DNA from: Candidatus Omnitrophota bacterium
GTDB lineage: Bacteria > Omnitrophota > Gorgyraeia > Zapsychrales > Fredricksoniimonadaceae
DNA: 32,005 nucleotides
Assembly: GCA_903836515.1 (NCBI GenBank)
Contig: CAILQW010000009.1
Span: 1-32,005 of the forward strand
Direction: 5' to 3'
A program made the translations under genes and the position numbers. Below, one piece after another: positions 6,635 through 16,408 of this stretch (positions within the stretch are counted from its first letter, which is position 1; every line of letters starts with the position of its first letter). The notes under the pieces are model-generated. The model was not told where the DNA came from, made no database searches, and saw only the letters and a list, made by a program, of their open reading frames with translations.

Positions 6635-8773
6635 TCAGGCGGCATCCTTCATGGACAGAGCGATACGCTTGCGGTTAAGGTCGACTTCCTTGACCTTGAC
6701 CATGACTTTCTGTTGAAGTTTAACCACGTCGGCGGGGTGTTTCACAAACTTGTCCGCCATCTGACTGATGTGGACAAGGCCGTCCTGATGAACGCCGATA
6801 TCGACAAAACAGCCAAAATCCGTGATATTGGTCACCACCCCGGGCAGGATCATGTCAAGGGCAAGGTCATCGATAGCGTTGATACCTTCTTTAAACTGGA
6901 CGAACTCGAAACGGGCGCGCGGATCACGGCCGGGCCGTGCCAGTTCATGCATGATATCCCGCAACGTCGGCATGCCCACGGTCTCGGTCACATATGTCTT
7001 CAAGTCGACGCGCTGACGGATTTTATCATTCCCAAGTAAATCTTTCACATGGCAGGCCGCATCGGAGGCCATTTTTTCCACGATCCCGTAACTTTCCGGA
7101 TGTACGGCACTGGCATCCAGAGGATTATCGCTGCCCATGACGCGCAGGAACCCGGCGGCTTGTTCAAACGCCTTGCCATTAAAACGCGGCACACTGGCTA
7201 TGGCCTGACGGCTTTGAAAAGGACCTTTCTGGTTGCGAAAATCGACGATCGCCTGTGCCAGGGCCGGACCGACGCCGGAAACATACATCAAAAGCTCCCG
7301 GCTTGCCGTGTTGATATCCACACCCACCTGGTTCACACAACTCATCGTGACATCATCCAGCGCATCCTTGAGCCGCGACTGGTCCACATCATGCTGGTAC
7401 TGCCCCACACCGATATTCTTGGGGTCCAGTTTGACAAGTTCGGCCAAAGGATCCTGCAGGCGCCGTCCGATGGACACCGCCCCGCGCACCGACACGTCCA
7501 GATCCGGAAATTCACGCCGGGCCACTTCGGAGGCGGAATAATACGACGCCCCGCTCTCATTGACCATCATAGCATTGACGTCCCTCAACCCCAGGGTGCG
7601 TATGAAGGCTTCGGTTTCGCGGGATGCCGTGCCATTGCCAATGGCCACGACCTCGACCTTATGTTTGGCCGCCAGGGTTTTGACGACCTCAGCCCCGTCG
7701 CGTTCACGGGCCTGCCCCTGCTGAAGAAAGATGGTTTGATATTCCAGGAGCTTTCCCTGGGCATCGAGGCAGGTCACCTTGCATCCGGTACGGATGCCGG
7801 GATCAACCGCCATGACACGGCGGGGCCCCAGCGGCGGGGCCATGAGCAATTGTTTGAGATTCGTGGCGAACGTCGCGATCGCCTCGGCGTCGGCTTTTTC
7901 CTTGGTGAGAAGGCGGACCTCATTCTCGATGGAAGGACCCATGAGGCGTTTATAACCATCCTCGACCGCTAAAGAAACCTGCCCGGCAGAAAGTGATTTG
8001 TTGTTGCGGACAAAACGCGCCTTGAGCAGGGCGAACGCCGCCGACTCCGCCACCGTGAGGCGCAAGAGGAGGCATTCTTCCTTCTCCCCGCGTCTTGCCG
8101 CAAGCACGCGGTGCGAGGGGGCGGTGGCCACAGCCTCTTCCCATGCGAAATAATCCTTGAACTTGACCCCGGCCTCTTCCTTGCCCTTGATCACACGGGA
8201 CTGGAACTGTCCTTTGGTCAAAAAAAGATCGCGCACCTCGGCACGGGCATCGGCATGCTCGTTCACCCATTCGGCCATGATATCGCGTGCCCCGGCGAGC
8301 ACCTCGTCGGGCCCCGGAAGTTCTTTGAGCGGATCGGCATACCTGAGGGCTTCCTTAAAGGGGTCAAAGGCAGTATCCTGCCTGAAAATATCAACAGCCA
8401 GCGGTTCCAGGCCTTTTTCCTTCGCGATCATGCCGCGTGTGCGGCGCTTGGGTTTGTAAGGCAGATAAAGGTCTTCGAGTTCCGTGATCGTCCCGGACTT
8501 CTCGATGCGCCCCTTGAGCTCGGGAGTGAGTTTGCCCTGCTTGTCGATAGATTCGAGAATGACCGTCCGCCGTTTATCAAGCTCGTCCAGCTGTTTGACA
8601 CGGTCCCTGATCGATGTGACGACAACCTCATCAAGCATGCCCGTGGCTTCCTTGCGGTAACGGGCAATAAAAGGGATCGTGGAGCCGCCCTCAAGGAGCG
8701 TCACCACGGATTCAACCTGGGACGGCTTGAGGCTCAGCTCCTGCGCGGTCTTGTGGATGTGATGGCTGTTCAT
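6635..8773 (-). CDS. tex: Tex-family RNA-binding transcription accessory protein
   Basis: The 712-residue protein has the full Tex layout: helical N-terminal Tex domain (about 1-200, with STIPFIARYRKEATGMLDE), a YqgF/RNase H-like domain from about 320 (VMAVDPGIRTGCK), helix-hairpin-helix repeats at about 480-555 (VSGVGPALAQAIVDFRN) and a C-terminal S1 domain at about 640-708 (GVVTNITDFGCFVDIGVHQD). Tex proteins bind RNA in the cytoplasm and influence transcription and ribosome-associated processes; the exact role is not settled. It is separated from dnaX by about 97 bases with no recognisable gene, and lies 13 bases downstream of the small exported protein gene. Confidence 0.94.
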   Translation of the reverse strand: MNSHHIHKTAQELSLKPSQVESVVTLLEGGSTIPFIARYRKEATGMLDEVVVTSIRDRVKQLDELDKRRTVILESIDKQGKLTPELKGRIEKSGTITELEDLYLPYKPKRRTRGMIAKEKGLEPLAVDIFRQDTAFDPFKEALRYADPLKELPGPDEVLAGARDIMAEWVNEHADARAEVRDLFLTKGQFQSRVIKGKEEAGVKFKDYFAWEEAVATAPSHRVLAARRGEKEECLLLRLTVAESAAFALLKARFVRNNKSLSAGQVSLAVEDGYKRLMGPSIENEVRLLTKEKADAEAIATFATNLKQLLMAPPLGPRRVMAVDPGIRTGCKVTCLDAQGKLLEYQTIFLQQGQARERDGAEVVKTLAAKHKVEVVAIGNGTASRETEAFIRTLGLRDVNAMMVNESGASYYSASEVARREFPDLDVSVRGAVSIGRRLQDPLAELVKLDPKNIGVGQYQHDVDQSRLKDALDDVTMSCVNQVGVDINTASRELLMYVSGVGPALAQAIVDFRNQKGPFQSRQAIASVPRFNGKAFEQAAGFLRVMGSDNPLDASAVHPESYGIVEKMASDAACHVKDLLGNDKIRQRVDLKTYVTETVGMPTLRDIMHELARPGRDPRARFEFVQFKEGINAIDDLALDMILPGVVTNITDFGCFVDIGVHQDGLVHISQMADKFVKHPADVVKLQQKVMVKVKEVDLNRKRIALSMKDAA

Positions 8774-8786
8774 GCGGCGATCAAAC

Positions 8787-9098
8787 TCACTTTACTTCGT
8801 CTGAAAGCTGGCCATGCGGCAATTCATTGACGGTATGGTAGTTTTGCGCGGCATTAAAATGACGCTGGTTCGCCTCATTATTGGGTGTGGTCATGTTCGT
8901 ATAACGCTGGGCTGCCGTGCCTGACCATTCGGCATCCCCGGCGCCGGCGACATTTGCCCATAACGCATTGCTTTGAGCGGCAGCGCGGTCCATCGGGCCG
9001 GTGATCTCCGGCTGCCGGCCGTTATAGATCTGGGCGAAAGATAATGTCGCGAACAAAAAACCAGCCACAAAAAATAAAGCCATGAATGTTTTTTTCAT
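8787..9098 (-). CDS. Small predicted exported protein of unknown function
   Basis: The 103-residue product starts with a clear signal peptide, MKKTFMALFFVAGFLFATLS, with a probable cleavage after SFA. The mature part is about 80 residues, polar and rich in Asn and Ala, with no cysteines, no membrane segment and no motif I recognise. I chose the ATG at 9098 because AAAGG lies just upstream and the signal peptide starts there; an in-frame ATG at 9152 would overlap valS by 35 bases and add a non-signal-like prefix. It sits between valS and tex with short gaps, so it may ride on the same transcript. Confidence 0.65.
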   Translation of the reverse strand: MKKTFMALFFVAGFLFATLSFAQIYNGRQPEITGPMDRAAAQSNALWANVAGAGDAEWSGTAAQRYTNMTTPNNEANQRHFNAAQNYHTVNELPHGQLSDEVK

Positions 9099-9117
9099 AA
9101 CACGCCTTTCTTGGAAG

Positions 9118-11757
9118 TTAAATGAGACACGCCAGCGCCTTGTTGAATTCATCCGCCCTGGCCTTCAATTCCGTCATGCGCTGACGTTCCTTTTCAATCA
9201 CCTCGGGCGGCGCTTTGCTGACAAAGCCCTCATTGGCCAGACGGCCCGCGATGGCACCCGCGGCCTTTTCCATCTGGGCCACCTCGGCGGCAATACGTGC
9301 CTTTTCCCTGGCAATGTCAATGAGTTCACCCAGCGGGATGAAAAAGGCCACCTCGCCGGCCACGCCTGTCGCGCAATTCTTCAATCCGTTGGCAGACCCT
9401 TCGTAACGGAACCCCGCAATGCGCACCAGGCGCTGGACCACGGCTTCGTTCAACCGCAAGCGCTCCAGCGTAGCCGCCGGGCCCACAAACACGCAGGCCA
9501 CTGGGTCGTTGGGCTTGATATTCCACTGGGCACGCACATTCCGGATGGACGTCACCAACGCCACGATCATGCCGATATCCGCCTCAACGCCCGCATGGGC
9601 ATATTTAGCCTCGGGAACAGGCCACGCCTCAAGGGTCAGCATGGTCTCAACACCGGCCATCTGGGAATAGATCTCCTCCGTGACAAACGGAATAAAGGGG
9701 TGGAGCATCTTGAGGGTATTCTTCAGGACAAGGCACGCGGTCTTCTGGGTGTTGATATCATCCATGCGGCCTTTGATCATTTCCAGATACCAGTCGCAGT
9801 AGGTTCCCCAGAAAAACTCGTAAAGGGTATTTTCAGCCTCGGAATAACGGAACTGCTCGATCGCCTCCGTCACAGCGGCCAGTGACGTCTGATAGCGCGA
9901 CATGATCCACTGTGACGCTGGATCAAGGGCGGCATGATCGATCTGGGAAAAGTCGCTCACTCCGCTCGCCTCAGGTGAAAGATTCATCATGACGAAACGT
10001 GAGGCGTTCCAGAGTTTGTTGGCAAAATTGCGCCCGGTCTCGAACTTTTCCTTGGAAATAAAAATATCCTGCCCGGAATTGAGGATCATGCTAAAACGCA
10101 GGGCATCCGCGCCGTATTCCCGGATGATCTCCAGCGGGTCGATCGCGTTACCGAGCGACTTGGACATCTTGCGCCCCTTGGCATCGCGCACCGTACCATG
10201 CAGGATAACATCCTTGAACGGCACCTCGCCCATGAATTCAATGCCGGCCATGACCATGCGCGCGACCCAGAAGAAAATGATCTCCGGCGCGGTGAAGAGC
10301 GCGGCGGTGGGATAGAAATACTGAAGGTCCTTGTTTTTTATGGGCCAGCCCAGGGTGGCAAAAGGCCACAGCCACGACGAGAACCATGTGTCCAGCACAT
10401 CAGGGTCCTGGGTCAGGACAACATCCTTGCCGTGTTTGGCCCGGGCCTGGAGCCGGGCATCAGCCTCACAGCGCGCGACAAAAGCATGGCCCTGTTCATC
10501 GTACCAGACAGGAATACGGTGCCCCCACCAGATCTGGCGTGAAATGCACCAGTCGCGAATATCGACCAGCCAATTCTCGTACACCTTTTCCCAGCGCTTG
10601 GGCTGGATGCACGGCGTGCCGGCACGAAAAGCCTCCAGCGCCTTGTCAGCCATGGGCTTCATTTTGACAAACCATTGGCGCGACAAATAAGGTTCCACCA
10701 CCGTGTCACAGCGGTAACAGCGGCGGACAGCGTTCATGTGCGGTTCGATCCTGACCATCAGCCCAAGGTCGTCTAACGCCTGAACGATCTCGCGGCGCGC
10801 TTCAAAACGGTCCATCCCCTCGAAGCGTCCGGCGTTGGCGTTCATCGTGCCGTTGGGATGCATGATATTGATAAATTCCAGATCATGCCGGCGGCCCATG
10901 GCAAAGTCGTTGGGGTCATGCGCAGGCGTTACCTTGACGGCACCGGATCCGAAGGTCCGGTCCACAAAATCGTCGGCAATGATCTTGATCTCACGCCCGG
11001 TGAGCGGCAGGACAATGATCTTGCCGATCAGGCCTGCGTAGCGTTCGTCGGCCGGGTTCACGGCAACCGCCGTATCTCCCAGCATGGTCTCAGGACGGGT
11101 CGTGGCCACGATCACGCCCTGGGAAGGCTCATCTTTAAAAGGATAACGGATATGCCAGAGACTGCCGCTGGACTCCTTGTGTTCCGCCTCTTCATCCGCC
11201 AGCGCCGTGGTACAGCGCGGGCACCAGTTGATGATATAGGACCCCTGATAGATCAGCCCGCGCTCGTAAAGGGTGACAAAAACCTCGCGCACCGCCTGGG
11301 AATACCCCTCGTCCATGGTAAAACGCGTGCGCTCCCAGTCGCAGGAACTGCCGAGTTTGTGGAGCTGTTCGATGATGGTGTCCCCGTGGCGGGCTTTCCA
11401 GTCCCAGAGCCGCTCCATGAACTTGTCGCGGCCGAGCGCCTCGCGCGTCAACCCTTCCTTGGCGATCTGTTTCTCGACGACGTTCTGCGTGGCGATCCCG
11501 GCATGATCCGTCCCTGGCATCCACATCGCATCAAAACCCTGCATGCGCTTGTAACGGATGAGGATATCCTGCAAGGTGTTGTTTAACGCATGGCCCATGT
11601 GGAGCACGCCTGTCACATTGGGCGGCGGGATAACAACCGCAAACGGGCCTTGGGACGAACGCCCTGCCACAGCATGGAAGGCTTTCTTCTCGCTCCAGAG
11701 CTTCAAACGTTTTTCTTCGACGTCCTGCGGGTTGTACCGGGCGGATAATTCAGGCAT
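9118..11757 (-). CDS. valS: Valyl-tRNA synthetase
   Basis: The 879-residue class I synthetase charges tRNA-Val. The HIGH-type motif is HMGH at 53-56 after PPPNVTG; the KMSKS loop is exact at 530-534; ATTRPETMLGDTAVAVNP (218 onward) and the following segment to about 285 form the editing domain. The C-terminus is a helical hairpin/coiled coil (about 810-879) typical of ValRS. The length matches bacterial family members. It directly follows cimA (11 bases), placing it at the end of the aspartate/threonine/isoleucine block, though a separate promoter cannot be excluded. The ribosome site (CACGAG) is weak. Confidence 0.96.
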   Translation of the reverse strand: MPELSARYNPQDVEEKRLKLWSEKKAFHAVAGRSSQGPFAVVIPPPNVTGVLHMGHALNNTLQDILIRYKRMQGFDAMWMPGTDHAGIATQNVVEKQIAKEGLTREALGRDKFMERLWDWKARHGDTIIEQLHKLGSSCDWERTRFTMDEGYSQAVREVFVTLYERGLIYQGSYIINWCPRCTTALADEEAEHKESSGSLWHIRYPFKDEPSQGVIVATTRPETMLGDTAVAVNPADERYAGLIGKIIVLPLTGREIKIIADDFVDRTFGSGAVKVTPAHDPNDFAMGRRHDLEFINIMHPNGTMNANAGRFEGMDRFEARREIVQALDDLGLMVRIEPHMNAVRRCYRCDTVVEPYLSRQWFVKMKPMADKALEAFRAGTPCIQPKRWEKVYENWLVDIRDWCISRQIWWGHRIPVWYDEQGHAFVARCEADARLQARAKHGKDVVLTQDPDVLDTWFSSWLWPFATLGWPIKNKDLQYFYPTAALFTAPEIIFFWVARMVMAGIEFMGEVPFKDVILHGTVRDAKGRKMSKSLGNAIDPLEIIREYGADALRFSMILNSGQDIFISKEKFETGRNFANKLWNASRFVMMNLSPEASGVSDFSQIDHAALDPASQWIMSRYQTSLAAVTEAIEQFRYSEAENTLYEFFWGTYCDWYLEMIKGRMDDINTQKTACLVLKNTLKMLHPFIPFVTEEIYSQMAGVETMLTLEAWPVPEAKYAHAGVEADIGMIVALVTSIRNVRAQWNIKPNDPVACVFVGPAATLERLRLNEAVVQRLVRIAGFRYEGSANGLKNCATGVAGEVAFFIPLGELIDIAREKARIAAEVAQMEKAAGAIAGRLANEGFVSKAPPEVIEKERQRMTELKARADEFNKALACLI

Positions 11758-11768
11758 GATATCTCGTG

Positions 11769-13337
11769 TTATTTTTTGGAATCTTTTAAGAGTTTATACT
11801 CAATGCTGTCCACCAGCGCTTCCCAGCTGGCTTCGATGATATTCTCGTGCACGCCTACCGTGGTCCAGGCATTGTGCTCATCCTGCGATTCGATCAAAAC
11901 ACGCACCTTGGCGGCCGTGCCTTCCTTGGTGTCAAGCACCCGCACCTTGTAATCGGTCAGGCGCATGTCCTTGAGTGTCGGATAAAACGGCGTGAGCGCC
12001 TTGCGCAGGGCCTGATCCAGGGCTTCCACCGGGCCAACGCTGTCGGCAGAACTGAAGCGGCGCTCCCCTTTGACATCGATATGAAGGGTGGCCTCGGCCC
12101 GGGCGTGGCCGTCAGCCGTCTTCTCGGTATGGACACGGAACCCTTCAAGCCTGAAGAACGGCTTGTACTTCTTCAAGAATTTCTTCATGAAGAGTTCAAA
12201 CGAGGCATCCGCCCCCTCGAACTGGTAGCCTTCCAGTTCCTTCTGCTGGAGGGCCTTCAGCATGGCCCTGGCCTCGTCGGATTTCTTGTCGATCTTCAGC
12301 GCCATCTGTTCGGCCTTCATGACAAAAGGCATCTTGCCCGCAAGCTCGGAGGTGATGAAGCGGCGGTTGTTTCCAAAAAGCGACGGATCAATGTGCTCAT
12401 AGGCTTTGGGATTTTTCAGGATCGCGTCAATATGAACGCCGGCCTTGTGCGCAAAGGCCGAATGGCCGATAAACGGATGATTGTCCGCCATGGGCAAATT
12501 GGCCACTTCACTGATGTAATAGGCCGTATCCCTGAGGTCCTTCAGACGGGCTTCGGGAATCGTTTTGCAATCGAGTTTGGAAGAAAGGATGGCAATGACC
12601 GTGGAAAGATCCGCGTTGCCGCAGCGTTCGCCAAACCCGTTGAACGTCCCCTGCACCTGCACGCATCCGGCATCTACCGCCGCCAAGGTGTTGGCCACCG
12701 CAAGGTCCATGTCATTGTGGGTATGGATGCCCAGGGGCGCCGTGATGCTGTCGCGGACCTCGGCGATGATGCCCGCCACCTCTTCGGGAAGGCTCCCGCC
12801 GTTGGTGTCGCACAAAACCAGGATATCCGCCCCGGCCTCGGCCGCGGCCTTGAGGGTTGCCATCGCATAGGCAGGATTACTTTTATATCCGTCGAAGAAA
12901 TGTTCCGCGTCGTAAACAACTTCCTTCTTTTTTTTCTTGAGAAATGAAACGGAATCGCGGATGATCTCGAGGTTGTCCTCGAGCGTTGTTTTCAGGACAT
13001 CCGTGACATGCATGTCCCAGGTCTTGCCGAAAATGCACACAACGGGAGTGGCCGCCGCGACTAAATCCTTGTAATTGGGATCGTCCGCCGCCTTCAGGCC
13101 CTTGCGGCGCGTGGATGAGAATGCGGCCAGGCGCGCGTGACGGAGCGGCTCTTTCTTCATCCGGGCAAAGAAATCCCTATCCTTGGGGTTGGAGCCGGGC
13201 CATCCACCTTCGATGTAGTCGACGCCGGCCTCATCGAGCCGGCGGGCGATCTTCACCTTGTCGTTGACCGTGAAAGAAACACCCTCCGCCTGGGAACCGT
13301 CGCGCAGGGTGGTGTCGTAGATAAAAACGCGGGGCAC
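11769..13337 (-). CDS. cimA: (R)-citramalate synthase
   Basis: The enzyme condenses pyruvate and acetyl-CoA to citramalate, giving 2-oxobutanoate for isoleucine without threonine deaminase. The N-terminal HMGL-like TIM barrel begins VPRVFIYDTTLRDGSQAEGV and contains GIHTHNDMDLA with the metal-binding His pair; the C-terminal third is a LeuA-type allosteric dimerisation domain. The EGGWPGSNPKD segment and about 522 residues are typical of the long citramalate synthase type rather than 2-isopropylmalate synthase, but assignment by eye is not absolute. I chose GTG at 13337, 1 base after the lysC stop, with GGAAGG upstream; an ATG at 13391 would add residues from the lysC region that do not fit the family. 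Confidence 0.87.
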   Translation of the reverse strand: MPRVFIYDTTLRDGSQAEGVSFTVNDKVKIARRLDEAGVDYIEGGWPGSNPKDRDFFARMKKEPLRHARLAAFSSTRRKGLKAADDPNYKDLVAAATPVVCIFGKTWDMHVTDVLKTTLEDNLEIIRDSVSFLKKKKKEVVYDAEHFFDGYKSNPAYAMATLKAAAEAGADILVLCDTNGGSLPEEVAGIIAEVRDSITAPLGIHTHNDMDLAVANTLAAVDAGCVQVQGTFNGFGERCGNADLSTVIAILSSKLDCKTIPEARLKDLRDTAYYISEVANLPMADNHPFIGHSAFAHKAGVHIDAILKNPKAYEHIDPSLFGNNRRFITSELAGKMPFVMKAEQMALKIDKKSDEARAMLKALQQKELEGYQFEGADASFELFMKKFLKKYKPFFRLEGFRVHTEKTADGHARAEATLHIDVKGERRFSSADSVGPVEALDQALRKALTPFYPTLKDMRLTDYKVRVLDTKEGTAAKVRVLIESQDEHNAWTTVGVHENIIEASWEALVDSIEYKLLKDSKK

Positions 13338-13338
13338 G

Positions 13339-14565
13339 TTACTTGGCCTTCCCGAGATCGAAACTCTTGTGGAGCGCCTTGACCGCGGCATCCGCCTTGT
13401 CGAGGGCGATGATACAGGAAATGCTGATCTCGGAAGTGGCGATCATCTCGATGTTGATCCTGGCCTCGGCCAGGGCTTCGAACATCCTGGCGGCGATCCC
13501 GTGATGCGAACGCATCCCGGACCCGACAATGGAAACGCGTGCCACGTTGTTTTCATGCAGGATACTGCCGGCACCGATCTTCGCGGCCGCGTCTTCGGCA
13601 GCTTTAAGCCCCTTGACCAGATCGGCCTTGGGGATCGTGAAGGAAATATCCGTCTTTTTGGTATGGCTGACATTCTGAACAATCACATCGACATTGACAC
13701 CGACCTTGGCGATGGCGTTAAAGATATCCGCGGAAACACCGGGCTTGTCCGGGACGGCGCAAATGGTGATCTTGGCCTCGTTCTTGCTGGATGTCACGCC
13801 CCTGACGGCGATATCCTCGATCTTTTGGGTGGACTTGACGATCATGGTACCTTCCTCCTTGGAATAACTCGAACGGACATGTAACGGGATGTTGAACCTT
13901 TTGGCGACCTCGATGGAACGCGCCTGCATCACCTGGGCCCCCAGAGACGCCATCTCGAGCATCTCGTCAAAGGTGATCTCGTCGAGCTTGCGCGCTTCGG
14001 GGACAAGGCGCGGATCGGTGGTATAGATGCCGTTGACATCCGTGTAGATCTCGCAGACATCTGCCTTGATGGCCTTGGCCAAAGCGACCGCCGAAAGGTC
14101 CGAGCCGCCGCGGCCAAGGGTGGTGATCTCGTTGTCCGAGGTAACGCCCTGGTACCCGGCCATGATCACGATCTTGCCTTCCTTGAACGCCCTCTTGATA
14201 CGCTTGTCATCGATATATTCAACACGCGCCTTCTGGTGCGTGCCGTCGGTCCGCACCCCGACCTGATAGCCGGTCAACGCCACAGAATCAAACCCCATCT
14301 CACGGACCGCCATGGCCAGCAACGCACAGCTGATCTGCTCGCCTGTCGAGAGCAATAAATCCATCTCGCGGGCCGCGGGATTCTTGGTGATCTGGAACGC
14401 CAGGGTCTCGAGATCGTCGGTGGTGTCGGCCATGGCAGACACAACGACCGCGACATCGGTGCCCTTGTTCTTGTAAGAGGTGATGCGCGCGGCCACGGCC
14501 TTGATGCGCTCCACATTGGCGACCGACGAGCCGCCGTATTTCTGGACGATGATCTTCTTTTTCAT
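13339..14565 (-). CDS. lysC: Aspartate kinase
   Basis: The 408-residue protein phosphorylates aspartate, the first step to lysine, threonine and methionine. It begins MKKKIIVQKYGGSSVANVER with the family KYGGSS motif at 9-14 and contains TLGRGGSDLSA (ATP/aspartate site). Two C-terminal ACT units (one begins around ITICAVPDKPGVSADIFNAI) imply feedback control by lysine and/or threonine. The start at 14565 is preceded by GAGGAG and overlaps the upstream stop as ATGA, so translation is coupled to the proposed homoserine kinase; a longer start at 14619 lies wholly inside that upstream gene. cimA follows after 1 base. Confidence 0.95.
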   Translation of the reverse strand: MKKKIIVQKYGGSSVANVERIKAVAARITSYKNKGTDVAVVVSAMADTTDDLETLAFQITKNPAAREMDLLLSTGEQISCALLAMAVREMGFDSVALTGYQVGVRTDGTHQKARVEYIDDKRIKRAFKEGKIVIMAGYQGVTSDNEITTLGRGGSDLSAVALAKAIKADVCEIYTDVNGIYTTDPRLVPEARKLDEITFDEMLEMASLGAQVMQARSIEVAKRFNIPLHVRSSYSKEEGTMIVKSTQKIEDIAVRGVTSSKNEAKITICAVPDKPGVSADIFNAIAKVGVNVDVIVQNVSHTKKTDISFTIPKADLVKGLKAAEDAAAKIGAGSILHENNVARVSIVGSGMRSHHGIAARMFEALAEARINIEMIATSEISISCIIALDKADAAVKALHKSFDLGKAK

Positions 14566-15767
14566 AAACTCCTCTTCCCCATAAAAAATTGAAGCATCTC
14601 CTCGCCGCTGGCAAACCACAGGCCAGCCCGTGCGGCAGAGGTTTCATTGTACCCGTCCATGCGGTTGGGTTCAATACCTTTTCCATACATCAAAAACGGC
14701 ACAGGAACAGCGGTATGCGTACGCCTGGCCAGGGGGGTGGCATGGTCGGGCGATATCAGGATGCGCACATCATCGCGCCCTTTAGCCCAGGCCAGGACAG
14801 GCCCTGCCACATCCGTGTCGAAACGTTCAACCGCCTCTACCTTGGCCGCAGGGTCGCCGTTATGCCCGGCCTCGTCTGTGGCTTCCACATGAACGAACAC
14901 AAAATCATGCCGATCCATCGACGCCAGCGCATAGTCGGCCTTCCCCCGGAAATTGGTGTCCAGATACCCCGTCACCCCCGGGACCGTAATGATCTCAAGC
15001 CCGGCCAGCCTCCCCATCCCGTTGACAAGGTCAACGGCGGAAATGATGCTGCCGCCCAATCCGAATTTATTCCAGTACGACTGAAGCCGGGGGCGCTGGC
15101 CCTGCCCCCAGAACCAGGTCATATTGGCCGGCAGTTTACCGGCTTTAACACGGGCAATATTGACCGGATGTGCGGCAAGGATATCGCGCGAACGCTGCAT
15201 ATGATCCAGCAAAATGGCCGCGCCGCTTCCCTGCGGCCAGTAAGCGTCAAGGGATTGTCCCAGGATATCATGCGGCGGCGTACAGACCAAGGCCTGAAGG
15301 GCTTTCACATCCGCGTCACGCACCACAACAATATGGCGGTAACTTTTACCGGCATGATAGGTGACGTGGCGGTCGTTCAGGGCAAGGGCCAGATCACGGA
15401 TGATCAGCGCGGCCTCGTCAATGGTGATATGACCGGCGCTATAATCAACCATTTTCCCGTCAGCTGCCGTGACAAGATTACAGCGGAACGCGATCTCCCC
15501 GTCATGGAGCACAATCCCGAGATTGGCGGCTTCAAGGGGTGCCCGGCCGGTCAGGATCCCCCGGGGATCGTATCCCATCAGGGAAAGGTTGCCGACGTCA
15601 GAGCCAGGATGCATGCCTTCGGGGATGGTCCGGACCAGGGCGCAAAAGCCATGCCGGGCCATGTGATCCATATGGGGCGTACGCGCCGCCTCAAGCGGGG
15701 TCTTGCCGCCGAGCGCCATGACCGGCTCATCCGCCACTCCATCTGGAACAAGGATAATATATTTCAT
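14562..15767 (-). CDS. ApgM-family phosphotransfer enzyme, probable homoserine kinase
   Basis: The 401-residue protein belongs to the alkaline-phosphatase-like, archaeal-type cofactor-independent phosphoglycerate mutase family. Visible are the metal site near the N-terminus (ILVPDGVADEP), the Ser loop (GSDVGNLSLMGYDPRG), DEAGHNGD and the C-terminal SPDHATP metal ligands. Some members of this family are annotated as proposed homoserine kinases (TIGR02535) because they sit with threonine genes in genomes lacking GHMP-type ThrB. That is the context here: hom, thrC and lysC surround it and no ThrB-like gene is in the window. I infer homoserine to O-phosphohomoserine; a true phosphoglycerate mutase remains possible. 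Start at 15767 overlaps the coaB stop by 4 bases. Confidence 0.75.
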   Translation of the reverse strand: MKYIILVPDGVADEPVMALGGKTPLEAARTPHMDHMARHGFCALVRTIPEGMHPGSDVGNLSLMGYDPRGILTGRAPLEAANLGIVLHDGEIAFRCNLVTAADGKMVDYSAGHITIDEAALIIRDLALALNDRHVTYHAGKSYRHIVVVRDADVKALQALVCTPPHDILGQSLDAYWPQGSGAAILLDHMQRSRDILAAHPVNIARVKAGKLPANMTWFWGQGQRPRLQSYWNKFGLGGSIISAVDLVNGMGRLAGLEIITVPGVTGYLDTNFRGKADYALASMDRHDFVFVHVEATDEAGHNGDPAAKVEAVERFDTDVAGPVLAWAKGRDDVRILISPDHATPLARRTHTAVPVPFLMYGKGIEPNRMDGYNETSAARAGLWFASGEEMLQFFMGKRSL

Positions 15768-16408
15768 AACAACCTTTTGTCGATCTCTGCCGCCAGATTT
15801 TGCACGATCGCTTTCTTGGTCAATGCCTTGGCAAAAAGACGGCCGGAGGCATCGATCAGGCACGCCTCGTAAGACCCGGACTTCAGGCAGTTAGCCACCA
15901 CAAGATCGCAGGATGCCTCTTTAAAAAGCCCGGCCGCCCGCTCCAGGATAAAAGCGCGCGTGAGGCGCGTTTCAAGCTTGAATCCGACGAGAAAAATTCC
16001 GGGTACCTTCCTTTTGACAGCGTTGACCAGCTTGCCGGTGGGTACAAGATTGAGCGTCAGAGGTCCGCCCGAGGAGAGCTTCCCCTTAAACGGCCTGGCC
16101 AGCTTGAAATCGGATACTGCGGCCGCATGGATCATAACATCATACCCGCGCTTCAGTTCCTGATCAAGCAGGGCCTTGAGTTCATCGTAATAAAAGAATT
16201 TCTTCAGGGAAATCTTGGGGTCAAGCGTGGGCGCGGCAAGAGCGGCATGCCCTTCCAGAAGAGTGACCCTGGCGCCCCGGCGGAAAAATTCCCCGGCGAT
16301 GAGACGTCCCATTTCTCCTGTGGAGCGATTGGTGATGACGCGCATACCATCCACCGGCACCGCTGTGGGGCCGCTGGTGATAAGGATGTGCAGGCGTTTA
16401 GAGGCCAA
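15764..16408 (-). CDS. coaB: Stand-alone phosphopantothenate-cysteine ligase (CoaB domain)
   Basis: The 214-residue protein matches the CoaB half of the usual CoaBC fusion, which joins cysteine to 4'-phosphopantothenate in coenzyme A synthesis. Key segments are [20 protein letters not shown] and STGEMG (nucleotide and substrate binding) and IHAAAVSDF. No CoaC decarboxylase domain is present or adjacent. Translation must begin at or before the TTG at 16408, because the first in-frame ATG (codon 22) falls after the conserved TSGPT motif. The TTG start overlaps thrC by 11 bases; the stop overlaps the next gene as ATGA. It therefore sits embedded, and coupled, inside the threonine genes. Confidence 0.85.
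   Translation of the reverse strand: MASKRLHILITSGPTAVPVDGMRVITNRSTGEMGRLIAGEFFRRGARVTLLEGHAALAAPTLDPKISLKKFFYYDELKALLDQELKRGYDVMIHAAAVSDFKLARPFKGKLSSGGPLTLNLVPTGKLVNAVKRKVPGIFLVGFKLETRLTRAFILERAAGLFKEASCDLVVANCLKSGSYEACLIDASGRLFAKALTKKAIVQNLAAEIDKRLL

Noticed and set aside
7049-8830. Long plus-strand open frames opposite tex
   Set aside because: They arise from the GC-rich codon pattern of tex on the other strand and match nothing I recognise.
11758-11768. T-box leader before valS
   Set aside because: The gap to cimA is 11 bases; there is no room for a T-box structure.
11847-12947. 366-codon plus-strand frame opposite cimA
   Set aside because: Complementary to conserved citramalate synthase coding sequence, with low plausibility as a protein.
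14589-15872. 427-codon plus-strand frame opposite the ApgM-family gene
   Set aside because: Antisense shadow; the minus-strand product has clear catalytic motifs and operon context.
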